A stretch of DNA of 64,000 nt, from positions 62,001 through 126,000 of the forward strand of contig CALSOH010000003.1 of assembly GCA_943787925.1 (NCBI GenBank), written 5' to 3'. The notes under the pieces are model-generated. The model saw only the letters and a program-made list of their open reading frames with translations, was not told the origin of the DNA and ran no database searches. Positions 50,930 to 60,209 of this stretch are shown here, piece by piece (the stretch's first letter is position 1; each line of letters begins with the position of its first letter). The DNA comes from TMED14 sp003507115. Its GTDB lineage: Bacteria > Bacteroidota > Bacteroidia > Flavobacteriales > Schleiferiaceae. Both the position numbers and the translations under genes were made by a program.

Positions 50930-52843
50930 TCACCCCTTAAACATCCGCGACAGCGTGGACATTCGGAACGTTAACAGGAGTAGGGTTCCCGAAATCACGA
51001 AAGAAAGACCGTACCAAAGCGCCTCGGAGCCAGGATGGAGCAAGAAGCTGCCGAGGGCAAAGAGCAAACTGTAGGCGGCGACCACGGCGAGGATCCAACG
51101 GGAGAGGAGGATTCGGATGGAGGTTAAGCCTTTACTGTAAATCCGAGCTTTAAACGTGGGCCAAGATGGGGAAGGTTGCGTGAGCAAAAGGACCAAGAGC
51201 CAGCAGGCCGTGGTAAAGGCCACCGTGAAGAAAAATGAATTTGGAAAGGAGGCCAGAGATTCGGGGAGCCAGCCGCTGCGAGAAAGTCCAAACCCAATAA
51301 AGGGGGCGATGGTGGCCGTGATTTCGACATACGCGTTGATGCGCCCCCAGAACCAGCGAAGGATGAGTACGAGGCCGAGCCCGGCGCCGCACTCCATGAT
51401 GAAGAGCCAAACGCCTTTGATGCTGTCGATTTGGGTCGATACGGCCAGGCTGAGCGCAGCGAGAACCAGGACTAATCCAAAACTGCGACGGACGATGGTC
51501 GGCCCCGAAGGTTTGTCTTGGGCCAAGCGAATCCATACATCATTCATCAAGTAGGAGGCGCCCCAATTGAGCTGCGTGGAAATCGTGGACATGTAGGCAC
51601 TGAAGAAGGCGACCAGCATGAGTCCCATCCAGCCAGTAGGCAGGTAGTGCTTCATGGCGAAAATGTACCCAAATCGGGGATCCACATGGTATTTCAGGGC
51701 TTCAGCCAGAGCGGGGTTGTTCTGGGCCGCTTGACGCAGCCCTTCCCGAACCACGAGGACTTGGGTGGCGTCGGCCAATTGATCGGGGGAAGCGTCTCCC
51801 GAGAGCCATTTTGGACTGTATCCTTCCATCGCTTGCACTTGGGCCAAGGCCGGCTGAAGTTCCGCGGGCACATGGCTGGGAAGTCGGAAGAGAGTGATGG
51901 CGGCTAGACCCACTAAAATCCAGGGCCACGGGCGCAGGGCATAGTGGGCAAAGTTGAAAAAGAGGGTTGCTCCAACGGCATGGGTTTCATCTTTGGTGCT
52001 CATCACGCGCTGTGCGATGTAACCGCCGCCGCCTGGTTCCGCTCCCGGGTACCAGGCGCTCCACCACATCATGCCGAAGTAGGCAAAAAATGCCCCGATC
52101 CCAATGGCGAGTCCCGTGCCGGATGAGCCCGTGTCGAGGGTCGGAAAGAAGTCCAAGGTTTCGCTGGGAAGTGCCTGTTGCAAGCCCTCTAAGCCACCTA
52201 CCTCGGGGGATTGTATGACAAAAACGGCCAGCGCAATGCTGCCGGTCATGGCCAAAACGAATTGGACGGCATCGGTCAACACCACGCCAAAGAGGCCACT
52301 CGTGGCGGCATAAAGGGCCACGAGCACCGTGAGCCCCGTGGTGAGCCAGAAGGCCGTTTGAGCGGGCAACCCAAAGAGTCCTTGCAATACAGAGGTCATC
52401 GCCACATGGACCCATCCCAGGATAAGGAGGTTGATGAAGAGGCCCAGATAGACCGCGCGAAAAACACGCAGCCACAGCGCAGGTTTTCCATGATAGCGTA
52501 GTTCAATGAGTTCGGCTTCCGTCACGACTCCAGCCCGGCGCCACAAGGGCGCAAAGACCACGGCTGTGAGCATGCCGCCGGCGAGGAGATTCCACCAGAT
52601 CCAGTTGCCACTGATGCCATCCATTCCAACGATTTCCGTCACGGCGAGGGGGGTGTCCGCGGCAAAGGTGGTGGCGACCATGGACAGACCGGCTAGGGCC
52701 CAGGGTAAGTTTCGTCCGCCCAAGAAGTACCCTTCGAGGGATTTTTCGGCCGACCGACCGGCCCAAATGCCCAAGGCGACCATGCCGACAAGGGCCACCA
52801 CAATGATGCCTATGTCTAGGGGGTAGAGGTGTATGGAATCCAT
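50930..52843 (-). CDS. sodium:solute symporter family protein
   Basis: A 637-residue member of the SSS (SLC5) family, with around 14 hydrophobic helices. It opens with IIVVALVGMVALGIWAGRSA and FLGGRNLPWALAGLSMVATTFAADTP, the canonical SSS signature; sodium-site residues are expected in helices 1 and 8. It would import a sugar, amino acid, vitamin or similar solute with Na+. No catabolic genes sit next to it to suggest a substrate. An 88-nt gap separates its start side from the palindrome and purD promoter. Confidence 0.9.
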   Translation of the reverse strand: MDSIHLYPLDIGIIVVALVGMVALGIWAGRSAEKSLEGYFLGGRNLPWALAGLSMVATTFAADTPLAVTEIVGMDGISGNWIWWNLLAGGMLTAVVFAPLWRRAGVVTEAELIELRYHGKPALWLRVFRAVYLGLFINLLILGWVHVAMTSVLQGLFGLPAQTAFWLTTGLTVLVALYAATSGLFGVVLTDAVQFVLAMTGSIALAVFVIQSPEVGGLEGLQQALPSETLDFFPTLDTGSSGTGLAIGIGAFFAYFGMMWWSAWYPGAEPGGGGYIAQRVMSTKDETHAVGATLFFNFAHYALRPWPWILVGLAAITLFRLPSHVPAELQPALAQVQAMEGYSPKWLSGDASPDQLADATQVLVVREGLRQAAQNNPALAEALKYHVDPRFGYIFAMKHYLPTGWMGLMLVAFFSAYMSTISTQLNWGASYLMNDVWIRLAQDKPSGPTIVRRSFGLVLVLAALSLAVSTQIDSIKGVWLFIMECGAGLGLVLILRWFWGRINAYVEITATIAPFIGFGLSRSGWLPESLASFPNSFFFTVAFTTACWLLVLLLTQPSPSWPTFKARIYSKGLTSIRILLSRWILAVVAAYSLLFALGSFLLHPGSEALWYGLSFVISGTLLLLTFRMSTLSRMFKG

Positions 52844-52907
52844 GGGGAGAAGATACGAAGGAGTGTGCTGCGCTGCATGGCCGGAGCAAGGCCTGGGCGG
52901 GATTTCG

Positions 52908-52926
52908 GTTTAAAAGCGTTTTAAAC
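52908..52926. promoter_or_regulatory. 19-bp palindrome between the symporter and purD
   Basis: GTTTAAAA-GCG-TTTTAAAC, perfect 8-bp arms. It overlaps a short series of CGTTT repeats (starting at 52917, 52926 and 52936, about 9-10 bp apart), roughly one helical turn. Possible operator for either divergent gene. Confidence 0.4.
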
Positions 52927-52968
52927 GTTTATAGTCGTTTACGCCCGAATCGTGCAAATGGAGGGTCG

Positions 52969-52976
52969 TACTTTTG
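52969..52976 (+). promoter_or_regulatory. promoter -7 box for purD
   Basis: TACTTTTG, 12 nt before the first ATG of purD (52989). The TTG of this box at 52974 is not a start codon. Confidence 0.5.
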
Positions 52977-52988
52977 GCATCAAATCCA

Positions 52989-54278
52989 ATGATGATGAAT
53001 GTACTCCTCTTAGGCTCCGGGGGCCGCGAATCCGCCCTGGCATGGAAAATGGCACAATCGCCTATGATGGACCAGCTTTTTATCGCCCCGGGGAACCCAG
53101 GCATGAAGGCATATGGTACCTGTGTCGAGGTCGATTGGAAGGACCGAGATGCCTTGACGCATTTCTGCACCGCCGAAAATATTGACATGGTGGTCATTGG
53201 CCCGGAAGATCCGTTGGTGGCTGGGTTGGCGGACTTTTTTGCGACGAGCCCGGAACTCTCCCACATCCAGGTCATTGGCCCCAAAGCGGAGGCCGCTCAA
53301 TTGGAAGGGTCCAAGGATTTTTCCAAGGAGTTTATGCGCCGCCATGGCATTCCCACCGCAGGACACCGAACGTTTACCGCCGATCAGCTCGAGGAGGCCA
53401 AGCAATACCTTGCCACCATTGACGCACCCTATGTCCTCAAAGCGGATGGATTGGCCGCGGGCAAAGGGGTTTTAATCCTGGACAATTTGGCGGATGCCCT
53501 GCGCGAAATGGATGCGATGCTGGGCCAAGCCAAGTTTGGGGCGGCTTCATCGCGCGTGGTCGTCGAAGAGTTTCTCGACGGCATCGAATTCTCTGTCTTT
53601 GTCCTCACGGATGGAAAGGACTTTATGTTGATGCCCGAAGCCAAGGACTACAAGCGCATCGGCGAGGCGGATCAAGGCCTGAATACAGGAGGAATGGGCG
53701 CGGTTTCGCCGGTTCCCTTTGTGCAGGACAGCGTCAAGAAGGAGGTGCTCACTCGGATCATACAACCCACAATTCAAGGATTGGCCCACGAGAAGATGGA
53801 CTATGTGGGCTTTATTTTCTTTGGCTTAATCCAGACGGCCAAAGGGGTTAAAGTGATTGAATACAATTGCCGAATGGGGGATCCCGAGACGGAGGTCGTG
53901 ATTCCTCGCGTGGAGGAGGATCTCCTTCCCCTATTCGTGGACGCTGCCTCGAAGAGTTTATTGACGCGCCCCATGGCTCAAAGTGAGCAATCTGCGTGCA
54001 CAGTCATGCAGGTTTCCGGCGGCTACCCGGAAGCCTACGAAAAAGGGAAACCCATTCATGGACTTGACGGAGCCGTCGAAGGGGTGATGGTTTTTCAAGC
54101 GGGAACGAAGGAAGTGAAGGGTCAAATTGTTACCGACGGAGGCCGTGTTCTGTGTGCCACGGGGATGGCCTTGGATCCCACAGAAGCCCTTCAAAAAGCC
54201 TACGCACGCCTGGACCAAATTTCATTCGACGGGGTATACCGCCGAAATGACATCGGGGCAGACCTAGGTTTGCGTTGA
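52989..54278 (+). CDS. purD: phosphoribosylamine-glycine ligase
   Basis: About 429 residues. PurD joins glycine to phosphoribosylamine in step two of purine synthesis. N-domain NVLLLGSGGRESALAWK, ATP-grasp core (YVLKADGLAAGKGVLI, GGMGAVSPVPF) and the C-domain are all present; GLIQTAKGVKVIEYNCRMGDPETE is the metal/ATP site. Three ATGs (52989, 52992, 52995) could start it; 52995 gives the conserved MNVLLLG start. No other pur genes are near. A bidirectional terminator follows. Confidence 0.95.
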   Translation: MMMNVLLLGSGGRESALAWKMAQSPMMDQLFIAPGNPGMKAYGTCVEVDWKDRDALTHFCTAENIDMVVIGPEDPLVAGLADFFATSPELSHIQVIGPKAEAAQLEGSKDFSKEFMRRHGIPTAGHRTFTADQLEEAKQYLATIDAPYVLKADGLAAGKGVLILDNLADALREMDAMLGQAKFGAASSRVVVEEFLDGIEFSVFVLTDGKDFMLMPEAKDYKRIGEADQGLNTGGMGAVSPVPFVQDSVKKEVLTRIIQPTIQGLAHEKMDYVGFIFFGLIQTAKGVKVIEYNCRMGDPETEVVIPRVEEDLLPLFVDAASKSLLTRPMAQSEQSACTVMQVSGGYPEAYEKGKPIHGLDGAVEGVMVFQAGTKEVKGQIVTDGGRVLCATGMALDPTEALQKAYARLDQISFDGVYRRNDIGADLGLR

Positions 54279-54293
54279 GTAGTTGAACAATAA

Positions 54294-54319
54294 AAAAGCC
54301 GCCTCGGAGGGCGGCTTTT
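54294..54319. terminator. bidirectional terminator between purD and the DUF6341 gene
   Basis: AAAAGCCGCC / GGCGGCTTTT, 10-bp stem with a 6-nt loop. Read on the minus strand it is followed by a run of T, on the plus strand it ends in TTTT, so it should serve both convergent genes. Confidence 0.75.
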
Positions 54320-54342
54320 AGCCATTGTTCGAATGGGAACGA

Positions 54343-54513
54343 TTAGTTATCGCCTGCTTTCTGGTGTTTGCGCATTTCACGAATCCAGTAGATACCTAAT
54401 CCAGCACCAACGGCCATAAAGAGGTAGTTCGCAGAATTGCCCAAAAAGGGTAGGAGTTGGAAGGTCCACTCGAGAAAATCACCAAGGCCTTCAAAAAACG
54501 AACGAAGGGGCAT
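54343..54513 (-). CDS. DUF6341 family small membrane protein
   Basis: About 56 residues: MPLRSFFEGLGDFLEW, one hydrophobic helix (ANYLFMAVGAGLGIYWI) and a charged tail (REMRKHQKAGDN). It matches the DUF6341 pattern of Flavobacteriia in length and layout. Here it is divergent from a DUF6427 gene, its usual neighbour. The frame reaches 54564, but the ATG at 54513 fits the family and lies about 20 nt after a good promoter. Function unknown. Confidence 0.75.
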   Translation of the reverse strand: MPLRSFFEGLGDFLEWTFQLLPFLGNSANYLFMAVGAGLGIYWIREMRKHQKAGDN

Positions 54514-54534
54514 AACAGTCCTATTAATTTTAGG

Positions 54535-54564
54535 CAAATTTACACCATAGCGTGCGCCAAGCAA
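54535..54564 (-). promoter_or_regulatory. promoter for the DUF6341 gene
   Basis: On the minus strand TTG (54564-54562), 19-nt spacer, TAAATTTG (54542-54535). It overlaps the start of the divergent DUF6427 gene. Confidence 0.6.
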
Positions 54565-55463
54565 GTCATATTTTCAGAAATCCGCATCCCGGAATTGCCG
54601 TGGTCCTCTTTGTGTTGACCGCGGGACTTACTGCTCTGTTCAATTTTCTGGTCATCGACGATCCAAAGGAGGGCACTTGGTCCTTTTGGGGGACACCCGG
54701 ACTAGTGGGCTTGGCCGCATGGTTTGTCAATGTGGTATTAGTCTATCGAAGTCGCTATTTGAAGACCAATTATGTCCTGGGATGGTACTGGTTTTTGTTG
54801 CTATTGGCAACCCATCCTGAAGGAATCAAGCTACATCATGCATGGGTGAGCATGCTTTTTGCGATTTGGCTTGCCATGGCGTACGAATTGGGTGATGAGC
54901 GAAAAAATGGATTGGTATCACGGTCCAACCTGGGCTTATTTTCCGCATTTCTCGGTATTTTTTCGGTTGCCTGGTGGTCCTCTATCGCGCCCGCGTGGTT
55001 AGCCTTGCGTTCGGGAAACCCACGACAGCCCGCTCGAACCTATCTACAGATTGGCGCTGCGTGGGCGATTGGATTTGCCCTGATGGCCTTGGTATGGACG
55101 ATGCAGGGTCAAACGCTAGGGACAGAACTCGCCCCGCTGTGGTCCTCGCCTTCCGCGTGGCATATGCCGGGCGCTGGGTCTATCGTATTACTTCTATGGC
55201 TTGCCCTGGCATTGGGCGAAACACTGCGGGCAATGACCTCCGCTAAAAAAGCAAAACGTGGGGGATTATTGCTCAGCTGGATTGGGATTTTTTGGGCGGT
55301 GGGCCTATATGCTTGGCAGGGCCCCGAAACGAATGCCTCGGCAATTCTGAGCGTTTTTGCCGCCCCGCACATGGTGAATCTCCAATCCTACATGAAGAGG
55401 GCATGGATGATTCGCCTCCTAGACATTAGTTTATTGGCTGCTGCTTTTTCGGCCGTATTGTAA
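54552..55463 (+). CDS. DUF6427 family multipass membrane protein
   Basis: A 303-residue protein with roughly nine hydrophobic helices starting GIAVVLFVLTAGLTALFNF. The start is a GTG (VRQASHIFRNPHP), supported by the family pattern in which a short helix ending in P precedes the first membrane segment. Members are restricted to Bacteroidota and have no known function. They resemble polytopic enzymes of the cell envelope more than transporters. Divergent from the DUF6341 gene, convergent with the thioesterase gene. Confidence 0.75.
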   Translation: MRQASHIFRNPHPGIAVVLFVLTAGLTALFNFLVIDDPKEGTWSFWGTPGLVGLAAWFVNVVLVYRSRYLKTNYVLGWYWFLLLLATHPEGIKLHHAWVSMLFAIWLAMAYELGDERKNGLVSRSNLGLFSAFLGIFSVAWWSSIAPAWLALRSGNPRQPARTYLQIGAAWAIGFALMALVWTMQGQTLGTELAPLWSSPSAWHMPGAGSIVLLLWLALALGETLRAMTSAKKAKRGGLLLSWIGIFWAVGLYAWQGPETNASAILSVFAAPHMVNLQSYMKRAWMIRLLDISLLAAAFSAVL

Positions 55464-55480
55464 GGAGGCCTTTGCCGAAC

Positions 55481-56002
55481 TCAGGCGGGAGGAAAGAACA
55501 AAGCCTTGAGCTCAGTCGCCTCTTCAGGCTTCATTTTCCCCGAGAGGATGAGGGCGAGTTGTCGTCTTCGCAGAGCTCCATCAAAGCGCTGTTTTTCGAG
55601 ATCTGTTTCAGGTAAGGCGGCGGGGACTTCAATCGGATTTCCTAATTGATCCACGGCGACAAAGGTGTAAATCGCCTCATTGCACTTGGTTCGCTCCCCG
55701 GAGCCGCGTTGGTCTTCGGTGTACACGTCGACAAAAATTTCCATGGAGGAAGTGAAGGCGCGGCTAATCTTGGCTTCCATGGTGACGATGGCTCCTTGCG
55801 GAATGGCTTGTCTAAATGAGACATGATTCACCGTGGCGGTCACGACGGTCCGGCGGCAATGCCGATGTGCGGAAATGGCAGCACAACGGTCCATCCAACT
55901 TAAAAGTTGACCACCAAATAGGTTGTTCAAATTATTGGTGTCGTTCGGAAGAACGATCTCCGTCATGACGGCGAGGGATTCGGAGGCGGGCTTCTGCTTC
56001 AT
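55481..56002 (-). CDS. acyl-CoA thioesterase, hotdog fold
   Basis: A 173-residue hotdog-fold acyl-CoA hydrolase (YciA/ACOT-like). It has LPNDTNNLNNLFGGQLLSWMD, where N, D and the GGxL element form the active site, then CTRxxVVTATVNHVSF-like and AKISRAFTSSMEIFV segments. It hydrolyses acyl-CoA to free acid and CoA in the cytosol. Its start overlaps the stop of the SPOR-protein gene (ATGA), so the two are co-translated. Their connection is unclear. Confidence 0.88.
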   Translation of the reverse strand: MKQKPASESLAVMTEIVLPNDTNNLNNLFGGQLLSWMDRCAAISAHRHCRRTVVTATVNHVSFRQAIPQGAIVTMEAKISRAFTSSMEIFVDVYTEDQRGSGERTKCNEAIYTFVAVDQLGNPIEVPAALPETDLEKQRFDGALRRRQLALILSGKMKPEEATELKALFFPPA

Positions 56003-57030
56003 TCACTGTAAATCCAAACCGCAGGGAAGGCCGCTTTGGCCTCTTCTTTGGCTGCTTGTGCAGTCTCGCGGTTGGCAAAGGTACGAAGGGCCACTTTCGT
56101 GAGGCCGACCTTGGCGTGGAGGACTTTTGCCGGATAGCCCGCTTTTTGGAGGTCTGCCGCGAGGCGGTTCGCATTATTGATGTCCGAGAAGGCGCCTACA
56201 ACGAGGGCATATTGAGCTTCAGCGGCCGTCGTCTTCGCTGGGCGAACCTCCACTTTGGACGGCTCGACAGGGGATTCTATCTCAGAGGCTTCCTCCGCTG
56301 ATTCTTGCAGGAAATCCAGTGGGGGCATACTTTGAGTGCCAAATTCGTCTTCTATGACTTCCTCGGCGTCCGTCTCAAACCACGAGCGCACATTTTCGGT
56401 CATACTTTCCCATTGGGGACGGAATGAAGCGTTTTGGACAAAATCACGGAAGTCGGACTTGGTTGTTCCTAGGGCCATTAAACTAATGGCTCCCGCCACG
56501 ACGGCTGCCGCACGAAAAGGGGCAAGCCACTGCTCGCGGCGCTTGATTACCTGAGGAACGGGAAGAGTATATCCAGATTCTGCGGGGGTTTCTTGTCGCT
56601 GTGAAAGCGGGGTCACCCGGAAAATGGGTAGTCCGTAGGCTTCGGGTAGGAAATTGGATTCGATTGACGCTTGGAACACCCATTGAAGGCCGGTCTTGGA
56701 AAAGGAGCCCAATCCCTCGAGACGGAGTCGTTTTCCTTCCAATAGCGCACGATTCCATTCACTCACGGATTGGGCAATGGCTGTCTGAGCTTCGGAAGCA
56801 GTCAGTCCTTCATAACGGGACAAATGGTTGAGTAAAAGTTCACTTTTTCCTGCCACAGGGCTAAAGCTGAGTCGACGCGCGGGGGGTAGAAAGAGACCCG
56901 ATTGAAGCTGAATTTCTGCTCCAAAGCGTTGGGCTTCCAGCCGGCCAAAACCGGGCACATCCACGCTATCTTCTTGAAAAAGAAGGTGGAAAATATGTCG
57001 CTCTAAAGTGTAGTGCAGGGAACCCTTCAT
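55999..57030 (-). CDS. HU-CCDC81/SPOR domain cell-envelope protein
   Basis: A 343-residue protein. The N-terminus matches two HU-CCDC81 bacterial domains (LFQEDSVDVPGFGRLEAQ, LFLPPARRLSFS; then SEAQTAIAQSVSEWNRALLE with LEGLGSF). A single transmembrane helix near residue 190 (AAVVAGAISLMALG), a Pro/Glu-rich linker and a C-terminal SPOR domain (YALVVGAFSDINNANRLAADL) follow. SPOR domains bind denuded peptidoglycan at the septum; the N-terminal HU-like part stays cytoplasmic and may bind DNA or protein. Common in Bacteroidota, role not established. First gene of a two-gene operon. Confidence 0.85.
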   Translation of the reverse strand: MKGSLHYTLERHIFHLLFQEDSVDVPGFGRLEAQRFGAEIQLQSGLFLPPARRLSFSPVAGKSELLLNHLSRYEGLTASEAQTAIAQSVSEWNRALLEGKRLRLEGLGSFSKTGLQWVFQASIESNFLPEAYGLPIFRVTPLSQRQETPAESGYTLPVPQVIKRREQWLAPFRAAAVVAGAISLMALGTTKSDFRDFVQNASFRPQWESMTENVRSWFETDAEEVIEDEFGTQSMPPLDFLQESAEEASEIESPVEPSKVEVRPAKTTAAEAQYALVVGAFSDINNANRLAADLQKAGYPAKVLHAKVGLTKVALRTFANRETAQAAKEEAKAAFPAVWIYSE

Positions 57031-57103
57031 AGGGTCAAGATACCCACCAATACGAGAGGCTTGCGTTCGTGAGCCAGGGAGTTTTCAACAAGAATTTAAA
57101 CGA

Positions 57104-57688
57104 CTAAAACAGGGCGCGATAACCGTGGCAGTAGGGCGTTCCTCCCTTGTTGTCGTAGTAATCTTGGTGGTAGCCCTCCGCAGAATAAAATGGGGCGGCG
57201 GGGAGCAATTCCGTAGCGACCGCATACCCTTTGGCTCGCAACAGGGCCATCAGTTTTTCGGCCGTGGCTTTTTGGGTCTCGTTCAAGTAAAAAATCGCAC
57301 TGCGGTATTGCGGGCCAATGTCGGGCCCCTGTCCGTTGGTTTGGGTTGGATCATGGGTCTCAAAGAACATCCGCAGGACGGTTTCGTAGTCCGTTTGGCT
57401 GGGGTCAAAAACCACTTCCGTGGCTTCGTAATGCCCGGTGCGCTTAGTACATACTTGCTCGTACGTGGGGTTCTCCACGAAGCCCCCGGTGTAGCCGACC
57501 GTGGTGGAGACCACGCCATCAATGCGTTTCAAGAAATACTCGGTGCCCCAAAAGCACCCACTGGCGAGAATAGCTGTTTCCATTTTTGTGTTGATTGTAG
57601 GAGTTGCTACCTGAGAGCCCTCTGGGGTGGGTTGTCCTTGGCAGGATAGGGTAAGGGCCGCGAGGGCGGATAGGTTCCAGAGTTTCAT
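57104..57688 (-). CDS. msrA: peptide-methionine (S)-S-oxide reductase, exported lipoprotein
   Basis: A 194-residue MsrA with the active-site motif SGCFWGTEYF (Cys45). The N-terminal 34 residues form a lipoprotein signal: a lipobox LTLSC (Cys16) and a flexible linker. It should repair oxidised methionines in periplasmic or outer-membrane proteins. Other conserved parts: VGYTGGFVENPTYEQVC and EGYHQDYYDNKGGTPYC. Its start overlaps the stop of the upstream receptor by one base (TAATG). Fused to no MsrB. Confidence 0.93.
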   Translation of the reverse strand: MKLWNLSALAALTLSCQGQPTPEGSQVATPTINTKMETAILASGCFWGTEYFLKRIDGVVSTTVGYTGGFVENPTYEQVCTKRTGHYEATEVVFDPSQTDYETVLRMFFETHDPTQTNGQGPDIGPQYRSAIFYLNETQKATAEKLMALLRAKGYAVATELLPAAPFYSAEGYHQDYYDNKGGTPYCHGYRALF

Positions 57689-60165
57689 TATAAATCCATA
57701 TCGCCTCCGCCCATGTCCATATCCCCTCCTGGGCCGCCACCACGTCCACCGCGCATACCTCGGGAACGATCGGGCTTTCCAAAGTTGTATTGGACGGTCA
57801 AGAACCCAATTCGACTCTCGCGACGACGCATAAATTCCACATCCAAAAGAGGGGTGTACTGATCGTAGCGATAACGTCGTTGGTTAAACACATCACTTAA
57901 TCGTGCCGAAATCGTCCAATGTTTTTCCATGAAATCTACCCGGTAACCCAAATCAATAAACTGAATTCCTCGACGAAATCCTTGCCCCGTGGGGCCAGAG
58001 CCCCATTGGTTGTATGTGATTTGAACCTGCTGTTCTTTGGGCAGGTTGAGCATCAAATTGCTCCGCCCTTGCCAGCCAAATCCACTTTGGGTCAAATTTC
58101 CCGCCACGTTGTTTCCATTGATAACGGAATAAAAGGCATCGGCAGAGGCTTGCAGTTGGATGGCCTTATTGAATCGAAGCATCGCGTTGGTACTCACGCC
58201 CAAATTGTCCCGCGAATTAAAATTGAGCCAGGTCATCATAAGGACGCCGCTTGGAAGCGCCTCCATATAGCGCGACATCATATTGATTGTATGACGGCCA
58301 TACGCCGAACCGGATAGGGAGCCCCACCGTCCAAACTGTACCACATTGAATTCCATCGAGTGGGTGTATTCGGGCTTCAAATCTGGGTTGCCCTTGCGCA
58401 GTCCGCTCGGGTTGGAATAGTCCACATTGGGGTTGAGGCTGCCGCCCCAATGGCCATCTGGACGATTTACTCGCATGGAGTAACTCGCTTGCAGATCGAG
58501 ACCTTTACGAGGGCTATAGGTCAAATAAGCACTCGGGAAAAGGCCCGGGTAAGAGCGTTGCAAAGTGGAACTGTCTCGCAGGACAATATCCACCACGGCT
58601 GTTTCGTATCGAAGGCCCACTTGTCCTTTCCACTTGGGCGAAATCACATATCCAAAGGTGCCATAGGCAGCGTGGTTCACTTGACTCATGTCTGTAAAGA
58701 AGCTTCGCAAGGTGTCGGATACAAAACTGGAGGACCATGGTTCTAGTAGTTGGGTCGCAGCACGTACTTCTTTGTTGGCGCTCATGGAGGTTCGCCATCC
58801 AAAGTCAACGCGCGCCTTTTCGGAAATCGGCCATTCCACGTCAGATTGTAGGTTCAGGCGTTGGGAATTCCCAGGCACATCAAATCGCTGCAAATACGCT
58901 CCGTACGTAAACGCGGTGGGATAAAGAGGATCGGTTGTGTAGTAATTGTCTTGGATTTCGTTATCCGACCCCCAGGAGTAATTCGCATCGGCGGTCCACT
59001 TCTTGTTTTCGTCCGAATATTTGCGCTCATATCGGAAGGAGGCATTTTGGTTTGAACGGGAGCCCGATTCGGTCGTGTATTGCACGGCTTGAGCAGGAAT
59101 CCCATCCTTTCCTACGTTGATAAAGGTGGCAGAATCCCAGTCCGTTCCATTGTTCTGATCGACCCCTATGGAAAATCCAACCTGATGCGTCTTTGCTATG
59201 GTCCAATCTATCCCTACGCGGGCATTCGTTCCCACATTGACACGTTGACCCAATGAGTTCTCAGAGGTAGTATACAGTGAATCCGGAAAAAAGTATGAAC
59301 GATAGGTATATCCGCTCGAGCCCATTTGGCGGTCATCTCCCCCGACCGAAGCGTTGATACGCACCTTGCCGACGGGAATGGACACATTCCCACCGAGGTT
59401 GTATTTGTTTCGGGTACCAATGCCCACTTGGATGGCTCCGTTCAAAGGAAGTTCGCGGCCTTTTTTCGTCACAATGTTGATGATACCCCCCGTTCCTTGG
59501 GCGTCAAATTTAGCGCCGGGGTTGGTGATGACTTCTACACGCTGCACCATGCCCGCAGGGAGGCGGTCAAAGGCATTGGAACCCTGGTAGCCCATGAGGG
59601 AAGCGGGGCGGCCATCGATCAGAATCGTCACGTTTTCATCGCCGCGAAGGGCCACGTTGCCATCGATGTCCATGGTCACGTTGGGGACTTGGCGCAGGAT
59701 GTCCGTACCCGTGCCGCTGGCCACTTGGAGGTCGCCGGCTACGTCGTAGACTTTTCGGTCCAAACCGTTGAGCATCGCAGGCCCATCCGAAACCACATCC
59801 GCCTGCTGGAGGACGACGGATTCGTCCAACGTCAACTTGATCACGCCCAAGTTCACCTGGACACCCGATGTGCTTTGTAAACTTTGACGTGAGGCCGCAT
59901 AGCCAAAAGAGGAAATGGAGAAGCCACGCGCTCCGGCGGGCAAGGTCACGGAAAAATCCCCGTCCACATTGGTGGCACCTACGGCGTTAATGCTGGGGCG
60001 GTCGCTGCCATTCATCTGCATGGTGGAAATCACGGCGCCGATAATGGGCTCGTTGGACTCGGCATCGACCACCTTGCCAGTGACGAGGGTCTGGGCCAAA
60101 ATAGCCCATGAACTCATGGTCAGCAGGAGGGAAAAAAGGACTTTCGCGTGTTTCAATTCGTTCAC
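57688..60165 (-). CDS. TonB-dependent outer-membrane receptor with CarboxypepD-like domain
   Basis: About 825 residues: signal (ending SWAILAQ), CarboxypepD-regulatory-like domain (LVTGKVVDAESNEPIIGAVI), TonB plug (GNVALRGDENVTILIDGRPA, NPGAKFDAQGTGGIINIVT) and a long outer-membrane barrel of the OMP_b-brl_3 type, ending GFLTVQYNFGKP. A Gly/Arg/Met/Asp-rich tail (RGMRGGRGGGPGGDMDMGGG) follows. No SusD gene is adjacent, so the ligand is unlikely to be a large glycan. I use the GTG at 60165; a TTG at 60186 gives a slightly longer protein. It precedes msrA with a TAATG overlap. Confidence 0.87.
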   Translation of the reverse strand: MNELKHAKVLFSLLLTMSSWAILAQTLVTGKVVDAESNEPIIGAVISTMQMNGSDRPSINAVGATNVDGDFSVTLPAGARGFSISSFGYAASRQSLQSTSGVQVNLGVIKLTLDESVVLQQADVVSDGPAMLNGLDRKVYDVAGDLQVASGTGTDILRQVPNVTMDIDGNVALRGDENVTILIDGRPASLMGYQGSNAFDRLPAGMVQRVEVITNPGAKFDAQGTGGIINIVTKKGRELPLNGAIQVGIGTRNKYNLGGNVSIPVGKVRINASVGGDDRQMGSSGYTYRSYFFPDSLYTTSENSLGQRVNVGTNARVGIDWTIAKTHQVGFSIGVDQNNGTDWDSATFINVGKDGIPAQAVQYTTESGSRSNQNASFRYERKYSDENKKWTADANYSWGSDNEIQDNYYTTDPLYPTAFTYGAYLQRFDVPGNSQRLNLQSDVEWPISEKARVDFGWRTSMSANKEVRAATQLLEPWSSSFVSDTLRSFFTDMSQVNHAAYGTFGYVISPKWKGQVGLRYETAVVDIVLRDSSTLQRSYPGLFPSAYLTYSPRKGLDLQASYSMRVNRPDGHWGGSLNPNVDYSNPSGLRKGNPDLKPEYTHSMEFNVVQFGRWGSLSGSAYGRHTINMMSRYMEALPSGVLMMTWLNFNSRDNLGVSTNAMLRFNKAIQLQASADAFYSVINGNNVAGNLTQSGFGWQGRSNLMLNLPKEQQVQITYNQWGSGPTGQGFRRGIQFIDLGYRVDFMEKHWTISARLSDVFNQRRYRYDQYTPLLDVEFMRRRESRIGFLTVQYNFGKPDRSRGMRGGRGGGPGGDMDMGGGDMDL

Positions 60166-60209
60166 GTTTAGGGTTGTGATGCACAAAGTGCCAATTACTT
60201 AAACAAAAA

